A program made the position numbers and the translations under genes. Positions 18,057 to 26,345 of a stretch of 64,000 nucleotides of DNA are shown one piece after another (the stretch's first letter is position 1; each line of letters starts with the position of its first letter). The notes below the pieces were generated by a model that saw only the letters and a program-made list of their open reading frames with translations, had not been told where the DNA came from and ran no database searches. The stretch is from Pseudomaricurvus albidus (GTDB lineage: Bacteria > Pseudomonadota > Gammaproteobacteria > Pseudomonadales > Cellvibrionaceae), in contig NZ_JAHKRS010000014.1 in assembly GCF_018863235.1 (NCBI RefSeq), positions 22,548-86,547 of the forward strand. The letters run 5' to 3'.

Positions 18057-19214
18057 ATGACAGCGAGGGATATACCATCCGACCACGAGACGGAAAAGCA
18101 CGCGCCCGGTTGTTGTGGCGATAGCAGCCCAGCGGCTACAGAACAGCAAACCGTGAAAACTGAAGCCACCAGTTCCTGTTGCGATAGCGGTGAAGATGCG
18201 GGCGGTAAAAAACGCTTTGACTGGCTGCTGTGGGGCAGTTTTGCCGGCGTAGCGCTGACTTATGGTTTGCATCTTCTGGGCCTGGGAGCATCGGCTCCGG
18301 AGTGGTTGCAAATCATGAGCCACGGCGTGTTCGAGCTGATGAACACTATGTGGTGGGGGGTGGTGGCCGCGGCTGTGTTTGTCGGCTTGTTAAGTCGAAT
18401 TCCACAGGCCATGGTCACGGCAGTGCTGGGACAGGGCGGAAACTTGCCTGGGGTCTGGCGAGCGACTCTCGCCGGTGTGTTGATGGACCTTTGCAGTCAC
18501 GGCATTTTGATGGTGGGTATGCAGCTTTACAAGCGCGGTGCGAGCCTGGGGCAGGTGATGGCATTTCTCATTGCCAGTCCCTGGAACTCATTGTCACTGA
18601 CCATCATTCTAGTTGCCCTGATTGGATTGCCCTGGACCTTGGCATTTATTGCTCTGTCAATGGTTATCGCGATAATCAGTGGGTGTATTTTTGACCGGTT
18701 AGTGAAAGGTGGTACCTTGCCGGAAAATCCCCACACCAGAGAACTGCCGGAAGACTATCACCTGTGGACTGAAATGAAGAAGTCATTATCCGGTGTGGAC
18801 TGGCGACCAGGCTTGTTGATCAGCATTTTGTGGGAAGGGATTAAAGGCTCGAAAATGGTGATCCGATGGCTGCTGTTTGGTGTCCTGCTGGCCACCGCAT
18901 TGCGAGGTTTTGTATCACTGGACGATTTTCAGACCTGGTTTGGCCCAACCACGCTGGGGCTGATGCTTACCTTGATTGCGGCGACGATCATTGAGGTCTG
19001 CTCGGAGGGCTCTACGCCGATTGCGGCCGATTTATTGACCCGTGCCTCGGCGCCCGGCAACAGTTTTGCCTTTATGATGGCGGGGGTCTCAACGGACTAT
19101 ACGGAGGTCATGGTTCTCAAAGATACCACCAGCTCATGGAAGATTGCCTTGTTTTTGCCATTGGTTACCTTGCCTCAGGTGGTGGTTATCGCGTTAATCC
19201 TCAACGGCTTCTGA
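18057..19214 (+). CDS. SO_0444-type Cu/Zn efflux permease
   Basis: Predicted inner-membrane metal exporter of the DUF318/ArsP-related permease family, as found next to MerR regulators in Shewanella (SO_0444). The hydrophilic N terminus holds two CC pairs (residues 19-20 and 41-42) that could bind metal, followed by about eight membrane segments; conserved stretches are DLCSHGIL, IASPWNSLSLT and EVCSEGSTPIA. The ATG at 18057 follows AAGGAGG and overlaps the cueR-like gene context. 386 residues. Confidence 0.85.
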   Translation: MTARDIPSDHETEKHAPGCCGDSSPAATEQQTVKTEATSSCCDSGEDAGGKKRFDWLLWGSFAGVALTYGLHLLGLGASAPEWLQIMSHGVFELMNTMWWGVVAAAVFVGLLSRIPQAMVTAVLGQGGNLPGVWRATLAGVLMDLCSHGILMVGMQLYKRGASLGQVMAFLIASPWNSLSLTIILVALIGLPWTLAFIALSMVIAIISGCIFDRLVKGGTLPENPHTRELPEDYHLWTEMKKSLSGVDWRPGLLISILWEGIKGSKMVIRWLLFGVLLATALRGFVSLDDFQTWFGPTTLGLMLTLIAATIIEVCSEGSTPIAADLLTRASAPGNSFAFMMAGVSTDYTEVMVLKDTTSSWKIALFLPLVTLPQVVVIALILNGF

Positions 19215-19638
19215 GTGGGCTTCGGCCTGATCGAGAATGCATCAAATTGGTTAATAAAAACAGACAGTTGCACAGGGAACGGGCGGTCAGTAAAAAGCTG
19301 ATCGCTCCGTGACCAATCTGCTGAGTGCGGGGCTTTTACTGGCTTAGAGACAGTTGTCAGAAACTTGTCTACAGACTTATCCACAGCTTCTGTGGGTTGT
19401 TTTCACACGTTGATTCAAAACAACTTTTAACCAATTATCAAGAAGTTAGCACGACCTGTTATCGGGCACACCAGTCCATGCAGGGCGTTTATTCAACAAT
19501 GGGGTGGCGTTTTAATCAGTTCAGCGCTTCTCCGCACAAAACAGATCCAAAAAGCGGCGGTAAGCGTATCCTCTGCTTTACTTAAAGGCTATTTGCCTCC
19601 TGCACCGGGAGGTCGTTACCGCAATAAAGGAGAGCTCT
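19215..19638. other. Gene-free stretch between permease and GST
   Basis: 424 bases with no supported gene. It contains one perfect DnaA box, TTATCCACA (19377-19385), with weaker look-alikes nearby, and a small CCTCC/GGAGG hairpin (19596-19612) close to the GST start. No AT-rich unwinding region or box cluster, so it is not an origin. Confidence 0.5.
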
Positions 19639-20256
19639 ATGATTACCCTGTACCACCTGAACAGATCCCGATCGAAACGCATTATCTGGTTGCTTGAAGA
19701 ATTGGGCGTTGAGTATCAGATTGAAGCCTTCCAGCGCGATAAAGAAACCTCCCTGGCCCCTGAGTCTCTCAAGGCTGTCCATCCCCTTGGCAAGTCGCCT
19801 GTGATCAAAGATGACGATGTGGTTGTCGCAGAGTCGGGGGCTATGACCGAGTACCTGATCGACAAGTACGCTGCCGATCGTCTGGCGCCACCACGGGGAA
19901 CTCCCGAGTACATTGAATACCTGCAGTGGATTCACTTTGCAGAAAGCTCAGCCATGGTTCCGTTGCTGCTGAAGATGTTTTTGAACAAAGATGGGTGTAA
20001 AACCAATTTTCTACAGGCCTACGCTGATGGCGAAGCGATGAAAATTCTCACCTACCTGAGTGAGCAGCTGGAAGGCAAGGAGTACCTGGTCGGCAATAAG
20101 CTGAGCGGGGCAGATATCATGGTGTATTTTGTGGTGGACATGGTTGAACAGTCTGGTGGCCTGGCGTTCTTCCCGGTATTGGATGTTTATTTGAAGCGCC
20201 TGAGAACCCATGAGGCCTGTCAAAAAGCTGAGCAACTTGAAAAAGAATTAGGCTGA
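19639..20256 (+). CDS. Glutathione S-transferase family protein
   Basis: Cytosolic GST-like enzyme, 205 residues. The N-terminal thioredoxin-fold domain (MITLYHLNRSRSKRIIWLLEELG) carries the glutathione-binding turn VHPLGKSPVI and VVAESGAMTEYL. The all-helical C-terminal domain includes LSGADIMVYFVVD. AAAGGAGAG precedes the ATG. The catalytic residue is probably among the Ser/Asn of NRSRS. Substrate unknown; no operon partner. Confidence 0.9.
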   Translation: MITLYHLNRSRSKRIIWLLEELGVEYQIEAFQRDKETSLAPESLKAVHPLGKSPVIKDDDVVVAESGAMTEYLIDKYAADRLAPPRGTPEYIEYLQWIHFAESSAMVPLLLKMFLNKDGCKTNFLQAYADGEAMKILTYLSEQLEGKEYLVGNKLSGADIMVYFVVDMVEQSGGLAFFPVLDVYLKRLRTHEACQKAEQLEKELG

Positions 20257-20383
20257 ATGAACTGGCTTTAAACTAAAATCAGAGTTTACTGCTATGAAAG
20301 TGTAAATTTTGAACCGGGTTGTTGCGAGCTACTGTGACTTTTGGCAACCTTGTTCTACAACTAATTCAAGGAGTTGAACAAAG

Positions 20384-20839
20384 ATGTTAAAGAAATTAGT
20401 GCCTGCTGCTCTGTGGGTCAGCGTAGCGGCGGCAGCAACCGTGAGTACCACAACCCAGGCAGCGGATGTTAAGGCGCAGATCAAACACCGTGAAGCCACT
20501 ATGGAAGCCATTGCTGGCCACTTTACCGCGATCATGTCCACGATGAAGGATCCCGGCGAGTTTGCGCAGGACTATCAGTTCCACGCAGAGAGTATTGCCC
20601 GTTTATCCCGAATTGCTGCCAAGACTTTCCCGGAAGGCTCTGGCGAAGGTAAAACCCACGCCAAACAGGAGATTTGGGACAATCCTGAGAAGTTCAAAGA
20701 AGCGATGGAGACTTTCCAGACCCGTGCTGATGCCTTCGCAGACGCTTCCAAAGGTGATGATCCAAAAGCTTTCGCCATGGCCGCCAAAAACCTTGGTGGA
20801 TCATGCAAAGGTTGTCACGACGATTTTAAAGACGATTAA
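20384..20839 (+). CDS. Cytochrome c' (class II c-type cytochrome)
   Basis: Periplasmic four-helix-bundle heme protein. Signal peptide to about residue 26 (...TTTQAADVKAQ), with the single heme motif CKGCH at residues 141-145, near the C terminus as in class II cytochromes. 151 residues. Family members bind NO or act in electron transfer. AAGGAG lies upstream. It is convergent with a cytochrome b561 gene. Confidence 0.93.
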   Translation: MLKKLVPAALWVSVAAAATVSTTTQAADVKAQIKHREATMEAIAGHFTAIMSTMKDPGEFAQDYQFHAESIARLSRIAAKTFPEGSGEGKTHAKQEIWDNPEKFKEAMETFQTRADAFADASKGDDPKAFAMAAKNLGGSCKGCHDDFKDD

Positions 20840-20853
20840 TTTATCGTCATTGA

Positions 20854-20893
20854 GCCAGGCGGCAACTTATCTTGCCGGCTGGCTTTGTTCTTG
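20854..20893 (+). terminator. Terminator after cytochrome c' gene
   Basis: Long hairpin GCCAG-G-CGGCAA / TTGCCG-G-CTGGC with one internal mismatch, followed by TTTGTTCTT. Lies in the convergent gap with the cytochrome b561 gene. Confidence 0.8.
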
Positions 20894-20915
20894 TCGTTCG
20901 CTGTTCTTCTCTGGT

Positions 20916-21605
20916 TCAAGCTATCCAGCTGGGCAACAAAATAAGCCCCCAGGCTGATCCCCCCGCCAGTGCCGCCAGAAGACAAACTCCCCATAAAGGC
21001 ATCCGTCTCGTTTCCTTTGTTACGGCTTGGCTTTCATTTGACAGGTTCTTATGGCCGGTCACCATGGCGTTGACCAGCTTGTCTTTCTTTACAAACTGAT
21101 AAAACAGCACCGCCGCAATATGCAGGCCGATAAATCCTGCCAGAAACTGCCACAACACATGGTGAGTTTGGCCGCCCAGCTCGACCCAGTCATCATCCAT
21201 CCAGTAAACCCAGGGGCCTTCAAAAAAGTAATCATCACTGGTTAACAGGCCACTGAGTACCTGCAAAGTAATGGCACTCAACATGACAATAACCATCCAG
21301 GATCCCAGGGGGTTGTGTCCGGCATACGATTGCTGTCCGCGGACATAGTGAAACGCAGACGCAGGTGATAGGGGGAGGCGGGAGAAATGCCCGTAATCCC
21401 CGCCAACGAAACCGGTATAAAGACGAAAGAACATCAGCCCCAGAAGCGCGTAGCCACATTTGATATGCCAGTCCATCCAGTCCATATCACCGTAGAGCCC
21501 GGTGGCAAAGGAGGCGCTGATGAGGACAACCAAAAGCCAGTGAAACAGACGGGTGTGAAGGTCCCAGACGAAGGTGGGGGAAGGATTGCTCATAGTAGTG
21601 CTCAT
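20916..21605 (-). CDS. Cytochrome b561 family protein
   Basis: Inner-membrane di-heme cytochrome b (Ni-hydrogenase/b561 type), 229 residues with four to five membrane helices. Candidate heme histidines lie in DLHTRLFHW, WHIKCGYALLG, THHVLWQFLAGF and IGLHIAAVLFYQF. It may pass electrons to the convergent cytochrome c', a pairing common in proteobacteria; this is inference. AGGT lies 5 bases before the ATG. Confidence 0.92.
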   Translation of the reverse strand: MSTTMSNPSPTFVWDLHTRLFHWLLVVLISASFATGLYGDMDWMDWHIKCGYALLGLMFFRLYTGFVGGDYGHFSRLPLSPASAFHYVRGQQSYAGHNPLGSWMVIVMLSAITLQVLSGLLTSDDYFFEGPWVYWMDDDWVELGGQTHHVLWQFLAGFIGLHIAAVLFYQFVKKDKLVNAMVTGHKNLSNESQAVTKETRRMPLWGVCLLAALAGGSAWGLILLPSWIA

Positions 21606-21625
21606 TTTACCTGTATAAATGAAGT

Positions 21626-22918
21626 CTATCGCGCAGGGGTAGTGTTGTTGGTTGCGGTGGGGGTGTCGTCATCTGACTCTGGTAATGACGACTTTTGAGC
21701 TGCTGCGTAGTTTTCTACCTGCTCCATTACTCGCAACACATTTCCGCCCATGATTTTAGCAATATCACTTTCGCTATAACCACGTTTCAGGAGCGCATCA
21801 ATCAGTACTGGATAACTGGATACGTCTTTGAGTCCCGTGGGCAGGGTATTACCAACGCCATCGTAGTCAGAGCCCAGACCGATGTGGTCGATACCGACTT
21901 TTTTGCGTACCCGATCGATATGCGCGACTACGTTATCGACAGTGGCATAGGGGTAGGGAAATCGTTTGCGATAAGCCTCATCGAACGCTTTCATAACGTC
22001 AGGAGTGATCCGATCATTTTGCAGCTTTTCGAAAGCATCTTTAGCGGCCTGGTAGCGGTTACCCCACTCCATAGCCTCTTCGGTGACGAAGAAACTGCCA
22101 AAGTTAATCATGATTACGCCGCCATTGCTGGCGAGAGCCTTAAGCATTTTGTCGTCCACATTGCGCTCCAGCCCAGGGGTAAAGTGGCGCAGGGAAGAGT
22201 GTGAGGCGATAACCGGCACCTTGCTGACTTCGATTGCTTGGTAAAACGCCGCATCTGACACATGGGAAATATCCACCATGATTCCCAAATGGTTCATTTG
22301 TTCGATCATGGACACACCAAATGGACTCAACCCTTTCCAGATTTTGGCCTCGTCATAGGATGAGTCAGAAATGTGGTTGGCTTTGGAGTGAGTCAGGGTA
22401 ATGTAGCGGATACCACGGTTGTAAAAGTGGGTCAGGTTGTCCAGATTTCCTTCAATGGCGGCACCGTTTTCCATGCCGAGTGGCAGGGATATTTTGCCAG
22501 CGGCAAAATTGCTGCGAATTTCCTCGGCGGTACGTGCCGGCGCAAACTTGTCCGGCGCTCGATAAAACAGGGCCTCGACCTGATCGATCAGCACATTGGC
22601 CAGAGCTTTGGCACCGTCGTTTTCTTTAACCGCAGGGATGTAAATCGACATAAACGGAGCGTCGAGTCCGCCTTGCCTGGCTCGGGGGTAATCAAAGTCC
22701 CCGCTCAGAGTGGCTTCTGTTACGTCTTCCCAGTGCCTTTGCAGACGGAAAGGTACATCGATATGGCCGTCCACAAGAGGGTATTTGTGGGCTATATCAA
22801 TGGCTTTCTGGCTGGGTGTTTCAGCTGCTTCTGCGTAGCCGGCATGAGTGTAACTCCCAACCATAAGAGTGCATGCAAGTAACCAGGGTATGAAAGCAGC
22901 TGGCTTGTATAAACTCAT
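21626..22918 (-). CDS. Membrane dipeptidase (peptidase M19)
   Basis: Zinc dipeptidase of the renal-dipeptidase family, exported by an N-terminal signal peptide (to about residue 30). Metal and substrate motifs: VDGHIDVPFR, the glutamate in LGMENGA, LTHSKANHISDS, DISHVSD, ASHSSLRH and GLGSDYDGV. 430 residues with a low-complexity Thr/Asn tail. Its ATG overlaps the stop of the GFA gene by 4 bases, so they are co-translated. Family members cleave dipeptides including Cys-Gly. Confidence 0.93.
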   Translation of the reverse strand: MSLYKPAAFIPWLLACTLMVGSYTHAGYAEAAETPSQKAIDIAHKYPLVDGHIDVPFRLQRHWEDVTEATLSGDFDYPRARQGGLDAPFMSIYIPAVKENDGAKALANVLIDQVEALFYRAPDKFAPARTAEEIRSNFAAGKISLPLGMENGAAIEGNLDNLTHFYNRGIRYITLTHSKANHISDSSYDEAKIWKGLSPFGVSMIEQMNHLGIMVDISHVSDAAFYQAIEVSKVPVIASHSSLRHFTPGLERNVDDKMLKALASNGGVIMINFGSFFVTEEAMEWGNRYQAAKDAFEKLQNDRITPDVMKAFDEAYRKRFPYPYATVDNVVAHIDRVRKKVGIDHIGLGSDYDGVGNTLPTGLKDVSSYPVLIDALLKRGYSESDIAKIMGGNVLRVMEQVENYAAAQKSSLPESDDDTPTATNNTTPAR

Positions 22919-23367
22919 GACTTCTCCGTTAAGTCCGCTTGTTTGGAGTACTGTTCTACACCTTCCGGAATTTCGAACCAGTTTTGTTTTTCGCTTACCC
23001 AGAGATGTTTACTGGGTTTTATGATGTCTGTATTCTCGAGAGTGCTGGGTTTCAGCTTGATGACATCAGGTTTTTGCGGGTCGTAATGGTAGATGCGATT
23101 GCCGCAACCCGGACAAAATGCGGCAGCGTTGATGTTGCCACTGTCCGCTGGCCTTTCCCAGTGTTGCAGCTTGCCTTCAAATTCAAGGTGTTCTCGCTTG
23201 ACTACAGCCGTGATACTGAAAGCACTGGTGGATAACTTTTGGCATTCTTTACAGTGACAGCAAACCACCATTGCCGGGGCTTGTAACAGGCGGTAGCGTA
23301 CTTGTCCGCATTGACAGGCACCCTTGATGGGATAGATGGAAGAATCCTGGCCAGCAGTGTCTTGCAC
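22915..23367 (-). CDS. GFA-domain (CENP-V/Gfa-like) zinc protein
   Basis: Small enzyme with the glutathione-dependent formaldehyde-activating fold. Zinc cysteines: CQCG (residues 18-21), CCHCKEC (36-42) and CPGC (85-88). The GTG at 23367 follows AAGGAGG on the minus strand and gives 150 residues; the longer in-frame ORF upstream lacks support. Its stop overlaps the dipeptidase start. The domain is often misnamed; a role in glutathione-adduct chemistry is only a possibility. Confidence 0.88.
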   Translation of the reverse strand: MQDTAGQDSSIYPIKGACQCGQVRYRLLQAPAMVVCCHCKECQKLSTSAFSITAVVKREHLEFEGKLQHWERPADSGNINAAAFCPGCGNRIYHYDPQKPDVIKLKPSTLENTDIIKPSKHLWVSEKQNWFEIPEGVEQYSKQADLTEKS

Positions 23368-23718
23368 GGGTAGCCTCCTTATGGAGAGGTCGATGTATGA
23401 ATCGGTCGAAGTCCATTGGGGGTAACAGGCCGTAAAACCGAGTTGATGAGCCTGTGGGTTGTGAGTATTTCCATGAAACTCCAGTCGGTTGTGGCGGTAT
23501 TGAAACACGGTGTGTCAGCCATTACCACCTTTGGACACGGGTTTTCAGGAGGGCTGTTAAGGCTTATGAGCCGCACAAAAGTTGAACTCCAGCAGACAGC
23601 GTTAGTCATAATACCCTATGCCATTTGTACCCATTACCACCGTCGGGATGTCGCCAGTCTCTGAGTTCAAACTTAGCGGATTGCCTTGGTGTGAAGGATA
23701 GAATTTGAAGGATAGAGT
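23368..23718. other. Gene-free divergent gap
   Basis: 351 bases between the GFA gene (leftward) and the lipoprotein gene (rightward). It must hold two promoters. No ORF with a ribosome site, repeat or terminator was recognised. Confidence 0.5.
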
Positions 23719-24468
23719 TTGATCAAGAAGATAAAAACAACTGTCCCAATGTTTCTGCTGGCCATCGCCGGGCTACTCACAGGATGTCAGTCACAGCCGG
23801 GAGAGATTAAAGCCCGCAAAGCCCTGCGTGCCGATTTCTCCGGTAACTGGGAAATGGATTACAGTCTCAACGACAGTGTGGAAGCCAAGCTGGATGCGTA
23901 TTTTTATCGTATGCGTCGCAGCCTAAGTCGGCAGGCCGATGGCCGCCAGTTTGAGACTGGTCGCGCGGTTCCCATCAATCCCGGCACCGCTCAGACGGTT
24001 TTGGCGATGGCGCAGTTTGTCGAGAAGATCTCGCGGGTACAGGTGATGGAGATCGAACAAACCTATACCGATATTCGGGTTGATCGAGAAGGTACCTTTT
24101 CACTGAATTGCCACTTTCCGACTCAGGGACTGGAGCAGACCAACAACCCGTTTGCCACCGAAGTCTGTGGCTGGGACGGGCATCAGCTGGTGTTTCAGCT
24201 GCGCCTGCCTGAAGGCCTGCTGGTGCAACAGCGCTTCAGCTTGTCGAGCGGTGGTGATCAGATTAATGTGGCAACCACCATGATATCCGACCGTGCGCCT
24301 GAGCCCTTTACCCTCAACCGATCCTATTCCCGGTTCGACAAACGCAACCGTGGATTTACCTGCGAGCAAACGGTTCAAAAAGGTAAGGTATGTACTCTGT
24401 CGTCCGAGCCAGAGGACCTTCCCCCCGCACCTGATGCACCAAAACCCATGATTATGAATGCCGATTGA
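23719..24468 (+). CDS. Uncharacterised lipoprotein (249 aa)
   Basis: A lipoprotein signal (MIKKIKTTVPMFLLAIAG) ends in lipobox LTGC. The mature part is mixed, opening with DFSGNWEMDYSLNDS, with two later Cys (CHFPTQ, EVCGWDG) that could form a disulfide and a Pro-rich tail. The TTG start has AAGGAT upstream. It lies 8 bases before a second lipoprotein gene, so they probably act together in the envelope. No family recognised. Confidence 0.75.
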   Translation: MIKKIKTTVPMFLLAIAGLLTGCQSQPGEIKARKALRADFSGNWEMDYSLNDSVEAKLDAYFYRMRRSLSRQADGRQFETGRAVPINPGTAQTVLAMAQFVEKISRVQVMEIEQTYTDIRVDREGTFSLNCHFPTQGLEQTNNPFATEVCGWDGHQLVFQLRLPEGLLVQQRFSLSSGGDQINVATTMISDRAPEPFTLNRSYSRFDKRNRGFTCEQTVQKGKVCTLSSEPEDLPPAPDAPKPMIMNAD

Positions 24469-24476
24469 GAGCGAGG

Positions 24477-25706
24477 ATGAACCTCAAAGCCCTGTTTAAT
24501 GACACACTCCAAACCAGCAAGCAGTATTGGCAGGCGCTGGCCTCGCGTTTCGCCTGTCTGTTGTTGGTTGCTGGTGTCTCTCATTTGCTGGGCTGTGCAG
24601 CCCAAACTCCATCCCCTGGGGATGGTGAAACCATCGATACGGTGGTGATTAATTCTGCCGCTCGTACCACCCGAGAGTCTGCAATGGCTCTCAAGAATTT
24701 GAACGCGGTTTCAGGTACTGACACAGCGGATAGGGCTCCAGCCCTGCTGGATGTGGGGATTCTGATCTTTGAAACCACAGAAACCGCCGACAATTCCAGC
24801 CTTCGTCAGCAGGGTGTTTTCCCGCTAGTCAGAAAAGCGGAGTCTCGTTACTTGCCGTATTTACTGAGGCAGACCATGGAGGCCTCACGACAGTGGGGTG
24901 TGGTGCGGGTTATGCCGGATACTCACGCGTCTGCTGAGCTGGTGGTCACTGGTGACATTCAGGTTTCCAACGGTGAGCAGTTGCAATTGCATATTCAGGC
25001 TCACGACAGCAGCGATCGGCTATGGCTGAATAAGGTCTACCGTCAGCATGTGAGTGCCATGGCCTATGAGGATGACCAGACAGATCCATTCCAGCCGCTG
25101 TTTGATCGTTTGTCCCTCGATTTGATCGAAGCCCGAAATCGTTTGAATCGCTCACAGTTGGAAGAGATTCACCAGTTGGCCATACTGCGTTATGGGCAAG
25201 TGCTGGCCCCCGAGGCCTTTAAGCAATACATCCACAAAGATGAGACCGGGCAGTTTCATGTTGAACGCCTGCCTGCCCGGGATGATCCCATGCTGCGGCG
25301 GGTGCGCAAACTGCAGGAGTACGAATACTATTTTATTGATTCGGTTGATGATCAGTACTCGGACCTGTTTGTGCAAATGAAACAGACTTATCAGCGTTGG
25401 CGGCAATACAGTCGTGAACTGATGGTCTATATGCGCGACTATAAAGAGCGGCAGGCAGGCCAGAGCAGTGGGTTTCGACGCGGCAGTCTGGCGTCGATGA
25501 ACGAGGTCTATGGTGACTATGAATGGTACAGAATGCAGGAGTTGAATCTGGCTGAGCTGGCTTCCGGTTTTAATAACGAAGTGCTGCCAACGGTTCTGAC
25601 TTTGGATGATAACGTGGTGCAGCTGGACGGAAATCTGCAGGATCAGTACCAGAAATGGCAGTCTATCCTGCAGCAGATATTCAATCTGGAGCAGGGGCCG
25701 ATTTAA
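24477..25706 (+). CDS. Uncharacterised lipoprotein (409 aa)
   Basis: A long N-terminal segment with hydrophobic stretch and lipobox LLGC (about residues 36-39) suggests an anchored periplasmic protein. The first half (LLDVGILIFE... ELVVTGDIQVSNGEQL... DSSDRLWLNKVYRQ) looks like an alpha/beta domain; the second half is helical and rich in Tyr/Arg/Gln. Distantly similar proteins occur in many proteobacteria but I know no function. Start ATG 24477 preferred over an overlapping TTG at 24465. Its 3' end overlaps the convergent Nudix gene by 26 bases. Confidence 0.75.
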   Translation: MNLKALFNDTLQTSKQYWQALASRFACLLLVAGVSHLLGCAAQTPSPGDGETIDTVVINSAARTTRESAMALKNLNAVSGTDTADRAPALLDVGILIFETTETADNSSLRQQGVFPLVRKAESRYLPYLLRQTMEASRQWGVVRVMPDTHASAELVVTGDIQVSNGEQLQLHIQAHDSSDRLWLNKVYRQHVSAMAYEDDQTDPFQPLFDRLSLDLIEARNRLNRSQLEEIHQLAILRYGQVLAPEAFKQYIHKDETGQFHVERLPARDDPMLRRVRKLQEYEYYFIDSVDDQYSDLFVQMKQTYQRWRQYSRELMVYMRDYKERQAGQSSGFRRGSLASMNEVYGDYEWYRMQELNLAELASGFNNEVLPTVLTLDDNVVQLDGNLQDQYQKWQSILQQIFNLEQGPI

Positions 25707-26178
25707 GCATTTGTTGCTTTAGCCAGCCTTTCTGCTCGGGAAACCGCCATTGGAATTGATCAAAGTCGTCGGCGCGAATCCACATGGCTCTGTTGATTTC
25801 CAGATAAAACGGAGGCTTCGGGAGCCTTTCATTACTGTCTGCCTGACATTCAAACAGGTGAAAGCCATTGTCAAATACCCGGATGAGACGGATCGGCGTC
25901 ACATTCAGTCCGGTTTCTTCCCAGGTCTCCCGGTGCGCAGTGCAGTGTGCGGGTTCCTGCGGATTACCACTTCCCCCGGGCGTACTGATTTTACCGCTCA
26001 TCTCTTCAATCACCAGTAGCTTACCCTGATCAATACTCAGGCATCCTGCACTTTTCGCCGGTGTATCGACCAGAGTGTGGGGACAGGCTGGTGCACTGGG
26101 AAGGGTATCAGCGCATCCCGACAGAGATGCCGTTACGGCGAGGACAATCCCCGCCCACTGTGCTGTGTTATTTGCCAT
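25681..26178 (-). CDS. Nudix hydrolase with lipoprotein-type signal
   Basis: The complete Nudix box GX5EX7REUXEEXGU is present at residues 69-91 (G69, E75, RETWEETGL 83-91), so a pyrophosphohydrolase is expected. Unusually, the protein begins with a hydrophobic signal and lipobox LSGC (residues 19-22), implying export and lipid anchoring. Two further Cys follow before the domain. 165 residues. A TTG at 26232 would lengthen it; the ATG at 26178 puts the signal at the N terminus. Confidence 0.82.
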   Translation of the reverse strand: MANNTAQWAGIVLAVTASLSGCADTLPSAPACPHTLVDTPAKSAGCLSIDQGKLLVIEEMSGKISTPGGSGNPQEPAHCTAHRETWEETGLNVTPIRLIRVFDNGFHLFECQADSNERLPKPPFYLEINRAMWIRADDFDQFQWRFPEQKGWLKQQMLKSAPAPD

Positions 26179-26246
26179 TGGTTGTCCGCTTATCGAGTTA
26201 CAGGCTTCTCTGAGGAGGCCTATTGTAACCAAGTTCAGAGACTATT

Positions 26247-26329
26247 ATGTGTCCTGTTTATGACTACCTTGTTCAGGGCAAAATTGTTCATGACAACACA
26301 GTTAATGGCAGCAGTGTGTCAGGACACAT
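26247..26329. repeat. Perfect 10-bp inverted repeat
   Basis: Arms ATGTGTCCTG (26247-26256) and CAGGACACAT (26320-26329) are separated by 63 bases, in the gap between the Nudix and chrR-like genes. It may form a long-loop stem at the end of the sigma-chrR transcript or be an operator pair; it does not look like a standard terminator. Confidence 0.55.
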
Positions 26330-26345
26330 TCAGTCTCGTGCGGAT

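Noticed and set aside
19340..19450. Replication origin around the DnaA box
   Set aside because: One perfect box only, no AT-rich repeats, and no dnaA/dnaN/gidA-type neighbours.
23416..23664. 82-codon ORF in the gap between the GFA and lipoprotein genes
   Set aside because: No ribosome site, no recognisable protein features, and it lies in a divergent promoter region.
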